From assembly GCA_013397865.1 (NCBI GenBank), contig VZTI01003892.1, positions 262,353-326,352 of the forward strand: DNA of 64,000 nt, in the 5' to 3' direction. The stretch comes from Struthidea cinerea (taxonomy: Eukaryota; Chordata; Aves; Passeriformes; Corcoracidae). Under the pieces are notes generated by a model. It was given only the letters and a program-made list of their open reading frames with translations. It was not told the DNA's origin and made no database searches. Positions 48,393-60,490 of the stretch are shown one piece after another. The first letter of the stretch is position 1, and each line of letters begins with the position of its first letter. The position numbers and the translations under genes are program-made.

Positions 48393-49486
48393 TATGCCCT
48401 TTGTCCTGCAAAGTTATATGCATTTTCTTTGCACATAGAAGCTGTCTCAGGAGCCAAAAAAGTGTGAAAGGCAAACTGTAAATTCAGAGAATTCTCATTC
48501 AGTGCTTCAGAAAACTAGGATTTGATTTTAAGACTTTAGAGAGGTTCTGAATTACAATTAAGAAAAAAAAAAAGTATTTGTCAACACCCTTAATTTACAA
48601 TCTTTTTCTGAATACAAAATTAAAAAACTAAAGGACAGATAGATTCTGAACATGGAACACCCTGAAAATCATGGCTCCACTGTTCACTATTCTGTCTTCA
48701 ATCAAGGCCAGGGCTATTTTATATTTTCAAATTAATTGCAAGAAAACATTGTGTTCCAGGAGTACAAACAAAAGATACTCTTAAAGGTATACTTAAAGTA
48801 AGTAATTTTAGGTGGATTTTTAATTTGTATGTTAAAACTATGTCCAGCATTCTTTAAGAAGCAAAACAAGATGACTAAAGGGGGGTTTTCTTTGGACTTG
48901 ATTTCTCTTCCTTCTTCCTGTCTTCTACCACAGAACGTCACTCACTTATATAACTTCACTTTTTCACATTACCTGATTTGTTTTGATGCAGCTGTTTCAT
49001 GTAAATAAAATCACTCACATTCCTAAGTATTTGAAGATTGTATTTTAAAATTGCTGCTCCAGGTCTGCCCATAGCATTTTCTTGGACTGCAAGCAACATT
49101 TCTTGAACACTAAGCTCTTTTCTCTATCAAAAACCCCTCCAAAAAAACCCCATGTGCAGCCCTAGAGAAAATAAAGAATAATGATAACAAAAAGCCAGCC
49201 AGGATGGATACAATTCTGTTATAGAAAGAAGCTGTAATAGCAGTGTTTGTTCAGCACTTGTCTGACAAAGCAGTGAGAAGTCAGAAACCTTCCAGCTGAA
49301 CGATTTCCGCAAAAGAGCTCAAGGTTCAGAGAAGACAGCACACGGAGCAAGACGTGTGCAGCTGCCAATAACACCTGTGCTGGACTCATTAAAGATTTAA
49401 CCAGAGAAGTCACGTGTGTGCTTAAAAATGGCTGACAACTGCCATGCTTAACACACATCTCAAAAACTTTGGGAAAGGGCAGCAAA
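48393..49486. other. SCOC upstream flank / 5' UTR
   Basis: AT-rich flank of the first SCOC coding exon. The last 200-300 bases before the ATG at 49487 probably hold promoter and 5' UTR of the upstream transcript. No CpG island is present here, so this start is probably the minor or tissue-restricted one. Confidence 0.4.
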
Positions 49487-49550
49487 ATGGAGTTACCTTC
49501 AGACGAGGAGGATGGCACATTCACCAATATTTCTTTGGCGGATGATTCAG
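49487..49550 (+). CDS. SCOC: SCOC coding exon 1 (long isoform start)
   Basis: The ATG at 49487 has context GCAAAATGG (A at -3, G at +4). It encodes 21 residues, MELPSDEEDGTFTNISLADD then S, plus one base of the next codon. The donor is TCAG|GTAAGA at 49550/49551. The acidic THFTNISLADD-like block is shared with the longer mammalian isoform. Confidence 0.9.
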
Positions 49551-52500
49551 GTAAGAGACTGCAGTACTCTACTGATACAATGCAAATTCCACAGGCTGAA
49601 TAACAGCACTGTGGGAGCAGGCAAGTTTATCCTGATTATACAACACATTTTTAGCCAATACCCTCCAGCAAACTTTTTTTAGTTGCATAGTTTAAATAAG
49701 CCTTGTGATTAACTAAGAATTGAGGGTTTGGGGGTATGGAGGCTACCAGAGTTTTCCTATGGTATTATACACTGGTCTTCTGAGCACATGGAGCCTTTCA
49801 CTGATTAGAGAGACACTGTTACAGAAATATTAACTCAGTAGTTACTACTATCAAATAAAATACAGATAATGCTGTATACAGAATAATAAACCTCTGACAT
49901 ACTCTAGTGAGAACTCACAAGAAGTGATGCAAGTTAATTGGTAATGGAAATAAGGTGGGTATTCTAAATACCCTCTGTTAAGCATTTAATTGTTTTAAAA
50001 GAAACTACAAAAGCAAAGACTGCCTATCCCTCCAGCCCCCTCCCCCCCACTTATGGAATAAAAATTACTTGTAAGGGGAAGTAGGAGAGTCTTACATAGT
50101 GGAAAAATGGAGTGAGTTAATATGAATTGATAATAAATTATTTAGAAGGGTGTGCCCAGAGTATCAACTTGATAATGTCAGCATGGCTGCCAAAGAGCTG
50201 TGCTAATTCACACTACTAGGGATCTGGAGGGCTTATTTTTGAACAAGTCACATTTCCTTCTCCCTTTTTTTTCACATAAAGAATGTTATTGTGCGTGCTG
50301 TATTTACCTCCTATATTTAAAAAAAAACAAAAAAACCACCAAAATCCACTAAGTTCATCTTATTTTTAGAACACAATTTTCTGTTAGCAATTCCATATTA
50401 GTGTGATGGGGCTGAGCTGGATGTTTGAATGCACATCGTTTGTACCTTATATCGGGCTACTGACACCAAGGTGTGGTTGGCCCGAACTATTCACATGAAG
50501 ACAATTTGGCAGAGCTTGGTCCAAGTTGTACAATAATGAAGGGTTCTCCTGACAATGAATCAATCTCACATTTTTCCTGTAGCAGGGTGTAGAAGAGTAG
50601 AGAAAAGGTATCCCATAGGACACTGTTTTGTGACCTGCTGCACAGCTGGTAACGTATCAAGAACAGACCGGGGGGGGGGGCAGCATTCAGTGGCATGATC
50701 GTCTTATCTTTGCAAAGCATACAGAAGTAGCTGAGTTAGGGACGACTCCATTATACTGGATGGGTTTCAGTCTGCCCTGTCTCACAGAGGGGTGTTTTTG
50801 CCACATGGCCTTCTTAGTCTTTCAAGAGATGTCAAGTCTCTTTCTTCAGAAGGCAAACACCCACCAGCCTCCTCTCCTGCTCTAACCTCAGCACCCTGCA
50901 GCTTGGAAAATGTTGATGTCCTTGAGAAAACAGAGGCACGAGGTTAAAAACTCTCTTATCCAAGCACCAACTGCCAGTGGGTTTCCAAGTCAATCATGGC
51001 ATTTGGGGCTTGATACTCAAAGCCAAGCCCTGACAGATGTCACTTTTATAAAAGAGATCTCCTCAGCAACACAGCAAATAGGACTGTACTGCACCTCAGA
51101 AATTGAGCACTTCAAATTTGCTGGACTCTTGACTGAAGCAGAACACCCAGGGTCAGAGAAAGCTTATGTTCACAATACAGAGGCTTCCTTTTTAAAGATC
51201 TGCTACCAGTATTACAGCTTTTCCCCTGGTAGTGAAGAGGTGGGGACCACCATTCAGAAAGTAGAAGTAAAATCAGAATAACTGAAAATAAGTGACATTT
51301 TCAGGCAAGCCTATAGCTTGAAGGCACAGAGCTAAAATTCATGGTGAACATGATAAACTTGGTCCATTTCTTCTGGCAGTGGGCAACACCTGGAGGCTAG
51401 AAAATGTAAGAAAATTCCTAACCTATAACAGGAAGAGACTATGATATACTTTGTAGGAAACAGTCTTCCTTAACTCTCCCAGCTGAAGTTAAGATTAATT
51501 ACAGTAACTCTGGGGCATTGAAGCTAACAAAGAGAGTGGGCCTTATGGCTCTAACAGTAAGACTGGAGAATAACATCAATTCCAGAAGAGCAGGGAAGCT
51601 AAAAGTCTACACAGTGAGAGAGAGAAAAAGATTCCTTAGGATGGACAAGAGCAAGTTCGAGCAAGGACTAAGGAAACTAGGCTTCCAATATGTAGATCCT
51701 AAGTCGACTTTGTCTGAGAATGACAATGTTTTACATGCAACTGTTCCTTAATTAAATATTAAAAAGGTTCACAAAGGTGCACTGGTTTTAATGAACTTGA
51801 GCACATTTGTTACTGCATAGAATTTTCTCCCCATTTCTTAAAACATTGGAAAGATACTAAACAGGCAAGTAGAACAACATGCATATTTGTACAATCTGAA
51901 GGACAATCAGAATACGGCCTTCATATCAAACTTTCTGTGGTACAGTGAAAAGCCATTGTGTCATAGCAACAGGGGTTACTGAGCCTCATTAACCAAGCAC
52001 AAGCCATGAATATTTAATAGCTATTGCTCTTTCAAAACAGCAGTGTCTTTCTATTTGTTAAGTGTGCAGGTATTAAAAATAAAACACTTCCGTGTAAATC
52101 AAGACAAACACAAAATGGTAGCAAGATAGAAACTTTTTGGTAAGTATTTTAATAGCAATACTAAACAGCACATGAAATCAAGGAAAACATTTGTGAAAAT
52201 ATTTTCACCTTTAATGAAAGAAATACCTTTCAATTTAGAAATTCACAGCACTAGATAAAGTTCCCTCAAAGAATGACCTACCCAAACAAAAGCACAGAGG
52301 AAATTAAACCAAAAGTAAAACAAAACAGTGAAATGCTGTCCAACATCTGCAAAAATGTCTTTATTGTACTTCCAATCAATGTAGAATAGGCAGATCAAGG
52401 CCCTCTTTCCTCATTGTAGAGTACCTAGAAATTATCTTACTTTTTTTTCAAATATGCTTTGCAGAAAGCCAACATTAGTGACTACATTTCTCATGTAAAC

Positions 52501-55500
52501 CCATCCTTTTAAAAGCAGATACAAACCCTTAACTTATAGAAAGACAAAGCAGTTTTTCATCTCAGTAAGTTACCAGTAAAGTTTTATGGAACCTTGCTAG
52601 ATATCCTTCCACAAAATCTGGTGGCAAACCTATAGCTGATGATTACAAGGAGGATCAAACAGTTAAGAGGATAATGTTATGTAACATATGTTGGTATTCA
52701 CAGCCCAAAGCTGCAAAGAGCTCAGTTCCTCAGTCTATTTAAAAATGCATTTTTGCGGAGTCAGTAGAAATGAGAACTTTTGCACTAATGCTCAATCCCA
52801 CAAGGGATAGGATGCAGCTATATGTTGACTACATAGCTGTATGTAGCTATATGAAGGCAGGCCTCTTCAGGGATAAAGAGAAATTATGACTTTCTGAGGC
52901 TTGCTTTTTGTACACTTTCTAAAGAGACAGCCTTTTTTCATTCCAACTGTATGCTCACAGGTTACATCATCTGATGAGGTCCCATTCTCACTCAGTAAGT
53001 AAGGCAAAACCAAGACATGCACAGTAAGTAAGGACACAAACAAGTTAGAACAATGTAAGCCATAGTATTCACTCATTTTGTATAAATTGACTTAGTTGGA
53101 AAAAGCACAATCTAAGAAGCACTCAAATTCTGCATTTAACAGAAGACCCCAATCGTAAATTTGCACAAGGATATGCACTAGGCTACAGAAGCTTTTTGAG
53201 GTTACTCTGAAAGAATTATAAGAATTGCAGAGAATTTGGTGTAAAGCAATATTACATGAAAAAAAAAAACACCTCCTCAGAGTCTGTTATTTCTGCAGAG
53301 AAACAAAAGGATGAACATTTGATGTAAAGGGTCTTGTGAGTTAGCATTGCAAGGGAAAAGACTTAAGCCACTTGTGTTCCTTTTTGTCTTTTTCTTTGTG
53401 GCAATAATTAGTCAAAGGAGCAAACGGTACAGTTTGAATAGCAAAGTCATCTCAGAAATACGCACAATGCCTTCCTCTGTTTGTGAAAAAACGAATACAT
53501 TTCTATTGTAGTGGTGAACAGTGAAGACTCTGTCATCAGTCACCTTACGCAAGCGCCTCTGCTGCCTGGAACGTTGCCAAAAGGGAAGTCAGAGGCTTTT
53601 TGGTTTGCACTGTGTGCCATGGAAAAAACAGGATGTAAAACAGAGTTTTAGAAATAAAATGTCTGAAAATGTTTGTAATTAGCAGCAATGACTGAGAGTC
53701 TGACTGCAGAGCAATAAAATCCTCTCCTCTCAGTTTGTAACTGTACCTGTACATGAATGCAGGCAAACTATTAATGATACTTTATATCCTAGGGAGATTG
53801 TTGTATTTTAGGCAAAAGTTGATCTTTCAGTGAAACTGAATAAATTAATTCCTTTTGCCAGTGACATCAGCTACTTTTAGAAAATCTAACTAGAATTCAG
53901 GATACAAATAAGTTAGATAGTTGCATTTGTAAACTGAAACTTTTTCCTATAGATTTAATATAATGACAATATTATTAATGCCTCCTCTGATTTAACCAAA
54001 TGCCTTCGAAAATAGCCTGTAGCACTGCCTGGGGTTGTGACCCAAGTGCAGGACCCGTCAGATCAACACTCTCACCCAATTTGGTGTCATAATATGCATA
54101 GGTGCCTTCCCTGGGACACATTCTACGTTATAAAAGGAATCTGATTGTTGGGGATATATAAGTCCCTAAAGCTTTACATTTAAAGTGCACAAAAATTTGA
54201 ATTGATAATATATTATGCAGTGCAAGACAGGTGAGGTATGGAATTTGAAAAGCCAGTAGGTAAATCAAGTGATACATTAAGCTTCTGGTTTCTTGGTTGA
54301 TTTCTCATACAAGAATACTTTGGGCTGTGGACCTTTATCCTGTGATATATCAGGTTTGGGCATTTTTGCATTTGTGTTTTGGGGTTCTTGAGTGTGTGCG
54401 TGTTTTTTGGTGTTTGTTTGTTTAAAAGTAGTGGTGCATTGGATATTTAGAATTCTGGAGTTGCCTTCTTTGCACTGGAAAATAGAGGAAGGGTTAGGAA
54501 TGCAAGCCTTTTTAAGGGAACACAGGATGATCTAGGCATTCTCTCTGTGGAATTTACACCCAGCAGTATCCATCCAAACGTTTTGGTCCCTGGACCGTTC
54601 TATGCTAACCTCATAACACACAGCACTCTGTAGACTAAAGATGCTGTCTGCTCTCTGCTGATAAACCCTCTGCAATGCCAACAGTAGAAGCTCATAACAA
54701 CAGCTTTCTCTAAAGGAAAACCAAAAAAACCTCTCACAGGGGCTGACTTCTGAAAAGGAGTTCATCCTGGTGCTCATGCTCAAACATCAGAGTTCAGAAT
54801 CAAAAGAAAGTACTACAGTGAGAAACCACAACCAGGCAAAGCAGAATGAACCCCCAACGGCACACATACCAAAAAGGAAACGGGGTAAACCAGCAGCTCT
54901 TTAAATTACCATTGCTTTGACTACAACAGCACAGGAACCAATATGTCTGGTTTCCATTCTGTCCCATAATTTAACATCAAGGATTTCCCCCATCTGCTCA
55001 TTTTGGGACAGTTTTGACAATAATCTCCACCTGTAATGCAGCAAGAAAACTGGAATTTCTGCAGCAGAGAGGTGCATTTCCTCAAGATCAGCCTACAATA
55101 ATTTTTCCCCCTCTTACAGTATAAAACCACAGCACATTCTTCACCAGGTAAGCAAGGTCTCCATCCATCTGCATACACCTGGAGAATCTGGCTGTTACTT
55201 TTTCCCCTGTTAATCAAAGTGCTGGAGATTGTCTCATTAGAAAGAATTAGGAGAACGTGTTGATTGCCAGGTTTGCCACATAGCCAATGCAGCAAGCAAG
55301 ATCAAAACAGTGCAAGCACCTGGCATTTTAAAAACAGCAATGAAGGAAACTTTCTAACAAGCTCCTAAAGCTCAGCCACCACCTGAGAGGACTGCTTGCA
55401 AGAAGTAAGGAGGATTGCTGTGTTAAAAATGCCCTTTGTAGAGACAGTGATATGCTTTTAAGTAAACTAGCTAATGGAACTAGAAATAGACTCATTTTCC

Positions 55501-58344
55501 AATACAGATGGACAGCAAGACTCTAATTGCAGTACATTTTCAGACCTTGGATAGCTTTCTGTCTAACCTGAACTTAACTGACTGTAAGGTTAAAAAAAGT
55601 CATTGACACGATAATGATACTGTGGAGGCAGCCAGAAGATGAAGATGTTAGAAATATACACTTTTGGAAGTGTATTTAAAAATACAGTAGAGGGCTCACT
55701 TCCCAAATGCCTTTATCTTCCTGAGTGTCTGCACAGCACTGAATTATTAATTTATAACTAGATATATTACTGCAATTTACAGATACAATATGAATATATT
55801 TCACTGCAACATATGGTTCAAACTACATAGTACTACAGGTTATGCAATGCAATCACTTCAGTGAAGCCACTAAAATTAGCTCGGGTCATGAATGTTTTTC
55901 ATTCCTTTGCTGTGGCTGATAGACTGTGCTATGAGGTCAAAGTGAGGACCCTGTGTAGCATGTTCTGCAAGGGTTATTCCCTCCAGGGAACCAGGGAAAG
56001 AACAAAGACACAGGAGTGTTGTTTTGGAGCTACTGAGCCATTAGATGAGAGCAACTCCGTGAAGTTACTCAGGTTCTTATGTGATGTGATCTCAGCTCTG
56101 TGAGACCCAGAGGCACGGAGCTAAATTACAAGTTTCTTACTGTGGACACTGCTGTGAAAAAGGCTACTGATGTGCCAGACTGGAAACAGCTGGGCCGGGT
56201 GTACACGACACTGAACTGGGGCAGGGAAACCCTGCTGGACTCCGGCTGGGAGGCTCCTCTCTCCCAGAGCTCCACACACGAGCACCGGGGAGTTAACAGC
56301 AGCCATACACATGCTGCTTTCTCGGACCTTCCTCAGGCTTTGCCAACCTACCTAAACTGAAGAGGTAACGCACCAGGGAATAAATGCCTTTTCTTTATTT
56401 CTTCTGAACACGACTCAGAGCGACCAACCATTGAGGACCGCTGCTTTAAACACTGGCAGCGTATGAGCACAAAACGAATTAATCAGAAACATTATCTTAC
56501 TTGTCATGCAGCGGGATGTGACGGGAGGGGGCCGGGTACGACTGCAGGAGCCTGTGAGGGGACATAGCTGTGACGCGCACTCCCGCACCGCCCTGTGGCG
56601 GGGGCAGACGGGCGGCGATGCCGCTCCTGCCTCTCCGCGCGCCCGGCCCCGCCCCGCCCCGCCNNNNNNNNNNNNNNNNNNNNNNNNNCAGGTGCGGGGC
56701 GGGTGCGGGGCAGATGCGGGGTGGGCGGGAGCGAGCACGGGCGCGGGGCCGACCCAGGTTGGGGCTGGATGGTTGGGTGTGCGGGCAGGGCCGCGGGGCT
56801 GTCGGCCGTATCCTGCGGGGACGCCCCTCTGCAGTGCTGCCACCCCCCCGGCCGGCGCTCCCCGGCCCGCGGGCGCTGCTGTTACCGCACCTGCCCCGTT
56901 CCGCAGCGCGAGGCAGGGATGGAAACGGGCGGGGTGGGGGGATGCGAGGGGCCCGACCCCCATCCCGCAGGCCCGTGCACTGGCCAGGAGCGGGAAGTGG
57001 GGGGGGACGACGACGACGACAATGCAGGGCCCTTCCTCTTCGGCATTCAGGAATAGCCAGTTGTAGAATAACCCATTCCAGAACGATCGGAGCTGAGAAG
57101 GCGGCGATTACATCATTAAAACAGCGGTATTTCATGCTTTGCAGTAATCTAGATCAGTTATTTTTGTAAACAGAGGCACAGTTACTCAACGAATCATAGG
57201 TATATACGGCATGAGGCCTAGGAAAAATAATTAAAGAATGGTGAAAAAGCTTGCTCTACCTTAGACTAAAGCACTGATCTTTCAGAATTAGAAAAATGCA
57301 TCTAAAATCCAAATATAATGGAAGTTCCAATAATTGCTACCTCTGTTGTTTTTGTTTTTTTTTTTTTTTTCTTTAAGCAGAATATCGCTCAAGAAAAGTC
57401 TCTTCAAAAGTGGAAAGAGCTCCTACTACAATGATGAATGCTGACATGGATGGTATAAATTCTTAATGTTCTTATTCTTCATTGTTATTCTATTTAGTAT
57501 AATTTCTAACTGTTAACAGAGGTTGCATTAAAACTCTCCTGATTTATTGCAGCTGTTGAGGCTGAGAATCAGGTGGAATTAGAAGAGAAAACACGGCTTA
57601 TTAATCAAGTTTTGGAACTGCAGCACACACTTGAAGGTTAGCAGCTTGACACATCAGATTCTTTACAAGTACACAGTAATAAGTAAAAGAAGAGAACCTG
57701 ACTGCTCTGCCCTTAGTCACAGTGTCCAGAAATATGTTACTTAAAACAGTTGAAGGTACAAAACCAAGGTCTTAGAAATAGGTTTTTTTTTGTCTTTATG
57801 CAACATTATGTTTGCTCAACCTTGGTAATACACAGCAAGTAGAATGGGTAATACAACTCGTGTCCAGGCTTATTAGAAGACACACATCTGAGGCTGCTCA
57901 TCACTGAACTCTTGTTTCCAAGTAAATTAGTTTGCAATAGCTTAATTCAAAAATTCAAGAAAGTAATAAACTTACAGACTAGCAGTAAGTTCAACAAGTT
58001 GGTCAAAATACTGTACTACAAAATAATATAGGAAAAATGGCCTTTAGGTAAAACTTGAGTAGGAGAATGTTTTATAACATAATACCCTGTGGTAATGTTT
58101 TCTGCATTAAAGGTGTGACTAGTCTGATGTAGGCCCGTAGAACATATTCATTATTGTATGTAATAGTGTCTAATATTTTTCTTATAATATCACCTTCGCA
58201 GATCTCTCAGCACGAGTAGATGCTGTTAAGGAAGAAAACTTGAAACTGAAATCAGAAAACCAAGTTCTTGGACAGTATATAGAAAATCTGATGTCAGCAT
58301 CTAGTGTTTTCCAAACAACTGACACAAAAAGCAAAAGAAAGTAA
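49487..58344 (+). CDS. SCOC: SCOC, short coiled-coil protein (4 coding exons)
   Basis: The coding exons are 49487-49550, 57381-57452, 57553-57636 and 58202-58344, all joined in phase 1 with GT-AG introns. They give 363 bases and 120 residues. The C-terminal half (about residues 45-110) is a continuous coiled coil, and the ending FQTTDTKSKRK and the block NQVELEEKTRLINQVLELQ match vertebrate SCOC. The N-terminus, with SDEEDGTFTNISLADD, matches the acidic start of the longer mammalian isoform. SCOC is a Golgi-associated homodimeric coiled-coil protein that binds ARL1 and ARL3 GTPases and, with FEZ1 and UVRAG, influences autophagy (family knowledge). A second start at Met 57431 would give the 82-residue form, probably transcribed from the CpG island at 56.5-57.1 kb. 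The gene lies tail-to-tail with the minus-strand exon at 63192. Confidence 0.97.
54014..54092 (-). repeat. CR1 fragment with internal deletion
   Basis: On the minus strand, GACACCAAATTGGGTGAGAG then TGTTGATCTG (the DTKLGESVDL part of the CR1 RT) is joined directly to GGTCCTGCACTTGGGTCACA then ACCCCAGGCAG, which normally lies some 100 bases downstream. The junction is near 54058-54061. It is a dead fragment in SCOC intron 1. Confidence 0.75.
56505..57060. promoter_or_regulatory. SCOC: CpG island, probable main SCOC promoter
   Basis: A sharp GC- and CpG-dense block with GC-box-like GGGGCGGG/CCCCGCCC motifs flanks a gap at 56664-56688. It ends about 320 bases before SCOC exon 2, the position expected for the promoter of the short isoform. 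A candidate donor CAG|GTGCGG lies at 56691/56692, just after the Ns, so most of a noncoding first exon may be in the gap. The 120-210 residue open frames on both strands are low-complexity artefacts of GC content. Confidence 0.75.
56664..56688. other. Assembly gap (25 N) in CpG island
   Basis: Unresolved GC-rich sequence between CCCCGCCCCGCC and CAGGTGCGGGG. Confidence 0.95.
57375..57380 (+). other. SCOC: NAGNAG tandem splice acceptor of SCOC exon 2
   Basis: The exon is preceded by T17-CTTTAAGCAG, so AG pairs end at both 57377 and 57380. Use of the first adds the codon GCA, giving ...DDSAEYRS instead of ...DDSEYRS, without changing frame. Confidence 0.7.
57381..57452 (+). CDS. SCOC: SCOC coding exon 2
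   Basis: 72 bases; with the G from exon 1 it reads EYRSRKVSSKVERAPTTMMN then ADMD. The Met codon at 57431 (in ACAATGATGAAT) is the start of the 82-residue isoform. The donor is GATG|GTATAA. The segment before MMNADMD differs from mammals, as expected for the poorly conserved linker. Confidence 0.95.
57553..57636 (+). CDS. SCOC: SCOC coding exon 3
   Basis: 84 bases after acceptor TTATTGCAG. It encodes the start of the coiled coil (VEAENQVELEEKTRLINQVL then ELQHTLE), with hydrophobic residues at heptad positions. The donor is GAAG|GTTAGC. Confidence 0.97.
58202..58344 (+). CDS. SCOC: SCOC terminal coding exon
   Basis: After acceptor CTTCGCAG the exon reads DLSARVDAVKEENLKLKSEN, then QVLGQYIENLM, and ends SKRK with TAA at 58342-58344. 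It is essentially identical to the mammalian C-terminus, showing strong constraint on this half of the protein. Confidence 0.97.
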
Positions 58345-60490
58345 GGGTTGACTCACAGATGATGTCATTGTATTGCTGCTGTCTTTTTTTTTTGTTTTAA
58401 CTGGCATAGGATACATAAGCTAAAATACTTTAGTTTGTGGCTTACTGGATTCTCAAAGATTATAAACTTCGGTAATAAACAGAATTAAGAGCATTATCAT
58501 GAACAGGAGACAGAAGTTTGTGTATTAAGATTAAGCAATGTGCAAATGTAGTGTAGATAATTACAAATTTTTGTATTTGTTTTAAAAATGAGCATATCTT
58601 GTTAAAAAGCAGATTCAGTTTGTCAGGTTAAACAAAGGTCTGTTGGCACTCTGACATCTTAGGATAGAATTCTCGACTAGCCAAGTAATAGTTACAATAT
58701 TGTGTTGAAACCCCCATTTGATAAAAATATTCAGAGTTTAATTGCATCACTTTTTTCACCTGAGATGTGTTTACTGGGTAGTACTGTTCATAGCTCTACA
58801 AAACAAAAACCTATTAACCAGTTCAGCATTTCTGTGAAGCAGGAACAGTATGACATTATTTGCAGGGCTTGCATACAGAAAAACACCTCAGATTTTTTGG
58901 GAAGGTGGAGGGTAAGAGAGGAGGAACAAGGGTAAGCAACTTAATCAGGGAAATACGAAACTGATGCAGTATCAGAGTGTTGTATTATGTGCACTTGAAA
59001 CCATTGCACTTGAAACCATTGCCACTTTCCCCTTTCCCTGAAAAATGATCAGGCACATCATCACAATGTATGATCTTCCTGAAGTTCTTCTGTTGTGTGA
59101 TGAAAAGATAAGTAAAAACCTGAGTGATAAACTTTCCAGAAAGAGGTCAGCAATGCTCCTCATGCTTGTGAACAATCTGCAGTGAGGAACTGAGAACAAG
59201 TCTTTACTTCCCACCTTTTACTTTCTTCCTGAAGTGCCAAACTTCTCTTTGCTTCAGGCCTCAGAGCAGCTGTTTTCCTGCCTCAGAGCCTAAGCTTGTG
59301 AAGTGCTTCTTGAGGCTCTGCATAAAAGCGTCTAAGGCAGAAGGATGCAGTGGAACAAAGGTGGATTTTGCCTCTCAAAACTGTGCTGCTCTGAGCAATG
59401 CCTGGTGTCAAGGTGCTGTTTTTTACTGGCTTGGCTGTTAGCAAGTTTTGTAGGGGAGCTCAGCCCAGATTAGGGGTCTGAGCACTTCCCACAGAGGCAG
59501 CATGTCCAGCATAATCAGTATTAAAGGACAACAGAAGCTGAAATACCAACAAGTATGTGAATTTTAGCAGTATTTAGTTGCATCTGTTTCATCTTTCCCT
59601 ACCGCAGCACTGCAGACGTATTTATGGACGTTAGCTAGGACTGAGTTCTCACTTCAGTAATGCAGCCATTTTACTTGACCTTTTAAAAGGAAACCACTAG
59701 TTCAAGGATCTCTCTCAAGCATCGTGTGAATGAGTAAGTGTAATAGAAGAACACAGCCCTCTCAAATCCCAAGTTTCTTAGCAGCTAGGCACTGCTGTGT
59801 CTCAAGTGTAAGTTGACATTGTGAAGTTCCCCCCTCCCAAAGGTGAGGTTTCCCATTTCTCCCCATTTAAAATGGTTGTACAATGCTCACTGGAGTCAAA
59901 AGACTGCAAACAAAGCACTAATAGTACAGTCTTGAGGGCTGCTTACAAGTCTGGGTCAAGAAACCCAATGATGAAAAATGGATGATGATACAATTTGTAT
60001 CACGGGGTCCTTGTCAACATCTAAACTTAATCTTCTATGGACTACTTTCTCACATTACTGGAACTCTAAATTAATCCAGAAATTGCTAGCAGGTAGAGTA
60101 GATCACATGGCTAGTCCAGAGTTTGAGCATTAAAGGAAAAACAATCACAGCAAGCACTTGATTTCTAAAGATTGCATTGCATTACAGCCATCGTAGCTTT
60201 AAAGCCATGTCACTGCCGTCTCCATCTGCACTGTAGGAGATGACCTGGTAACACAGCATGCGCTTGTTAGACTTCTGCAATTCCTAGGGTAAAGTAATCT
60301 TAAAATCATGGTTTTTGTATTGTAGATTGGATAGTGGTATTTTATCCATCAGTGTGTATATAGCAGTTATTTCATCTCCATGCCATTTTACATCCCACTA
60401 CTGTGGCCTTCATTTAACTTATGAACATTTTAAAGATGTTGTATTTCTGACTTTACACCAAATAAAAACTTTTCATTTGTCTCGATTAGT
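58345..60490 (+). other. SCOC: SCOC 3' UTR (probable extent)
   Basis: AATAAA signals lie at 58474-58479 and 60461-60466. The second is followed by a T/GT-rich stretch and is the better candidate for the main polyA site. A perfect 15-bp tandem duplication lies at 58991-59020. Exact end unknown. Confidence 0.55.
60461..60466 (+). terminator. SCOC: Candidate SCOC polyA signal AATAAA
   Basis: A canonical hexamer about 2.1 kb after the stop, followed within 25 bases by TTTCATTTGT. Confidence 0.5.

Larger units (their letters stand above)
49551..57380 (+). other. SCOC: SCOC intron 1 (7.8 kb)
   Basis: The intron holds a deleted CR1 fragment (54014-54092), a G10 run at about 50670, and the CpG island with a 25-N gap near its 3' end. 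Open frames at 50910-51281 and 51518-51751 show no domain or splice flanks. It ends in a long T tract (about 57350-57370) and a tandem acceptor. Confidence 0.85.

Noticed and set aside
50910..51281. 123-codon open frame in SCOC intron 1
   Set aside because: No recognisable domain, no splice sites and no promoter; within chance for this amount of AT/GC-mixed DNA.
56415..57169. Open frames of 150-212 codons around the second CpG island
   Set aside because: They run through the N gap and several phases; composition artefact near the SCOC promoter.
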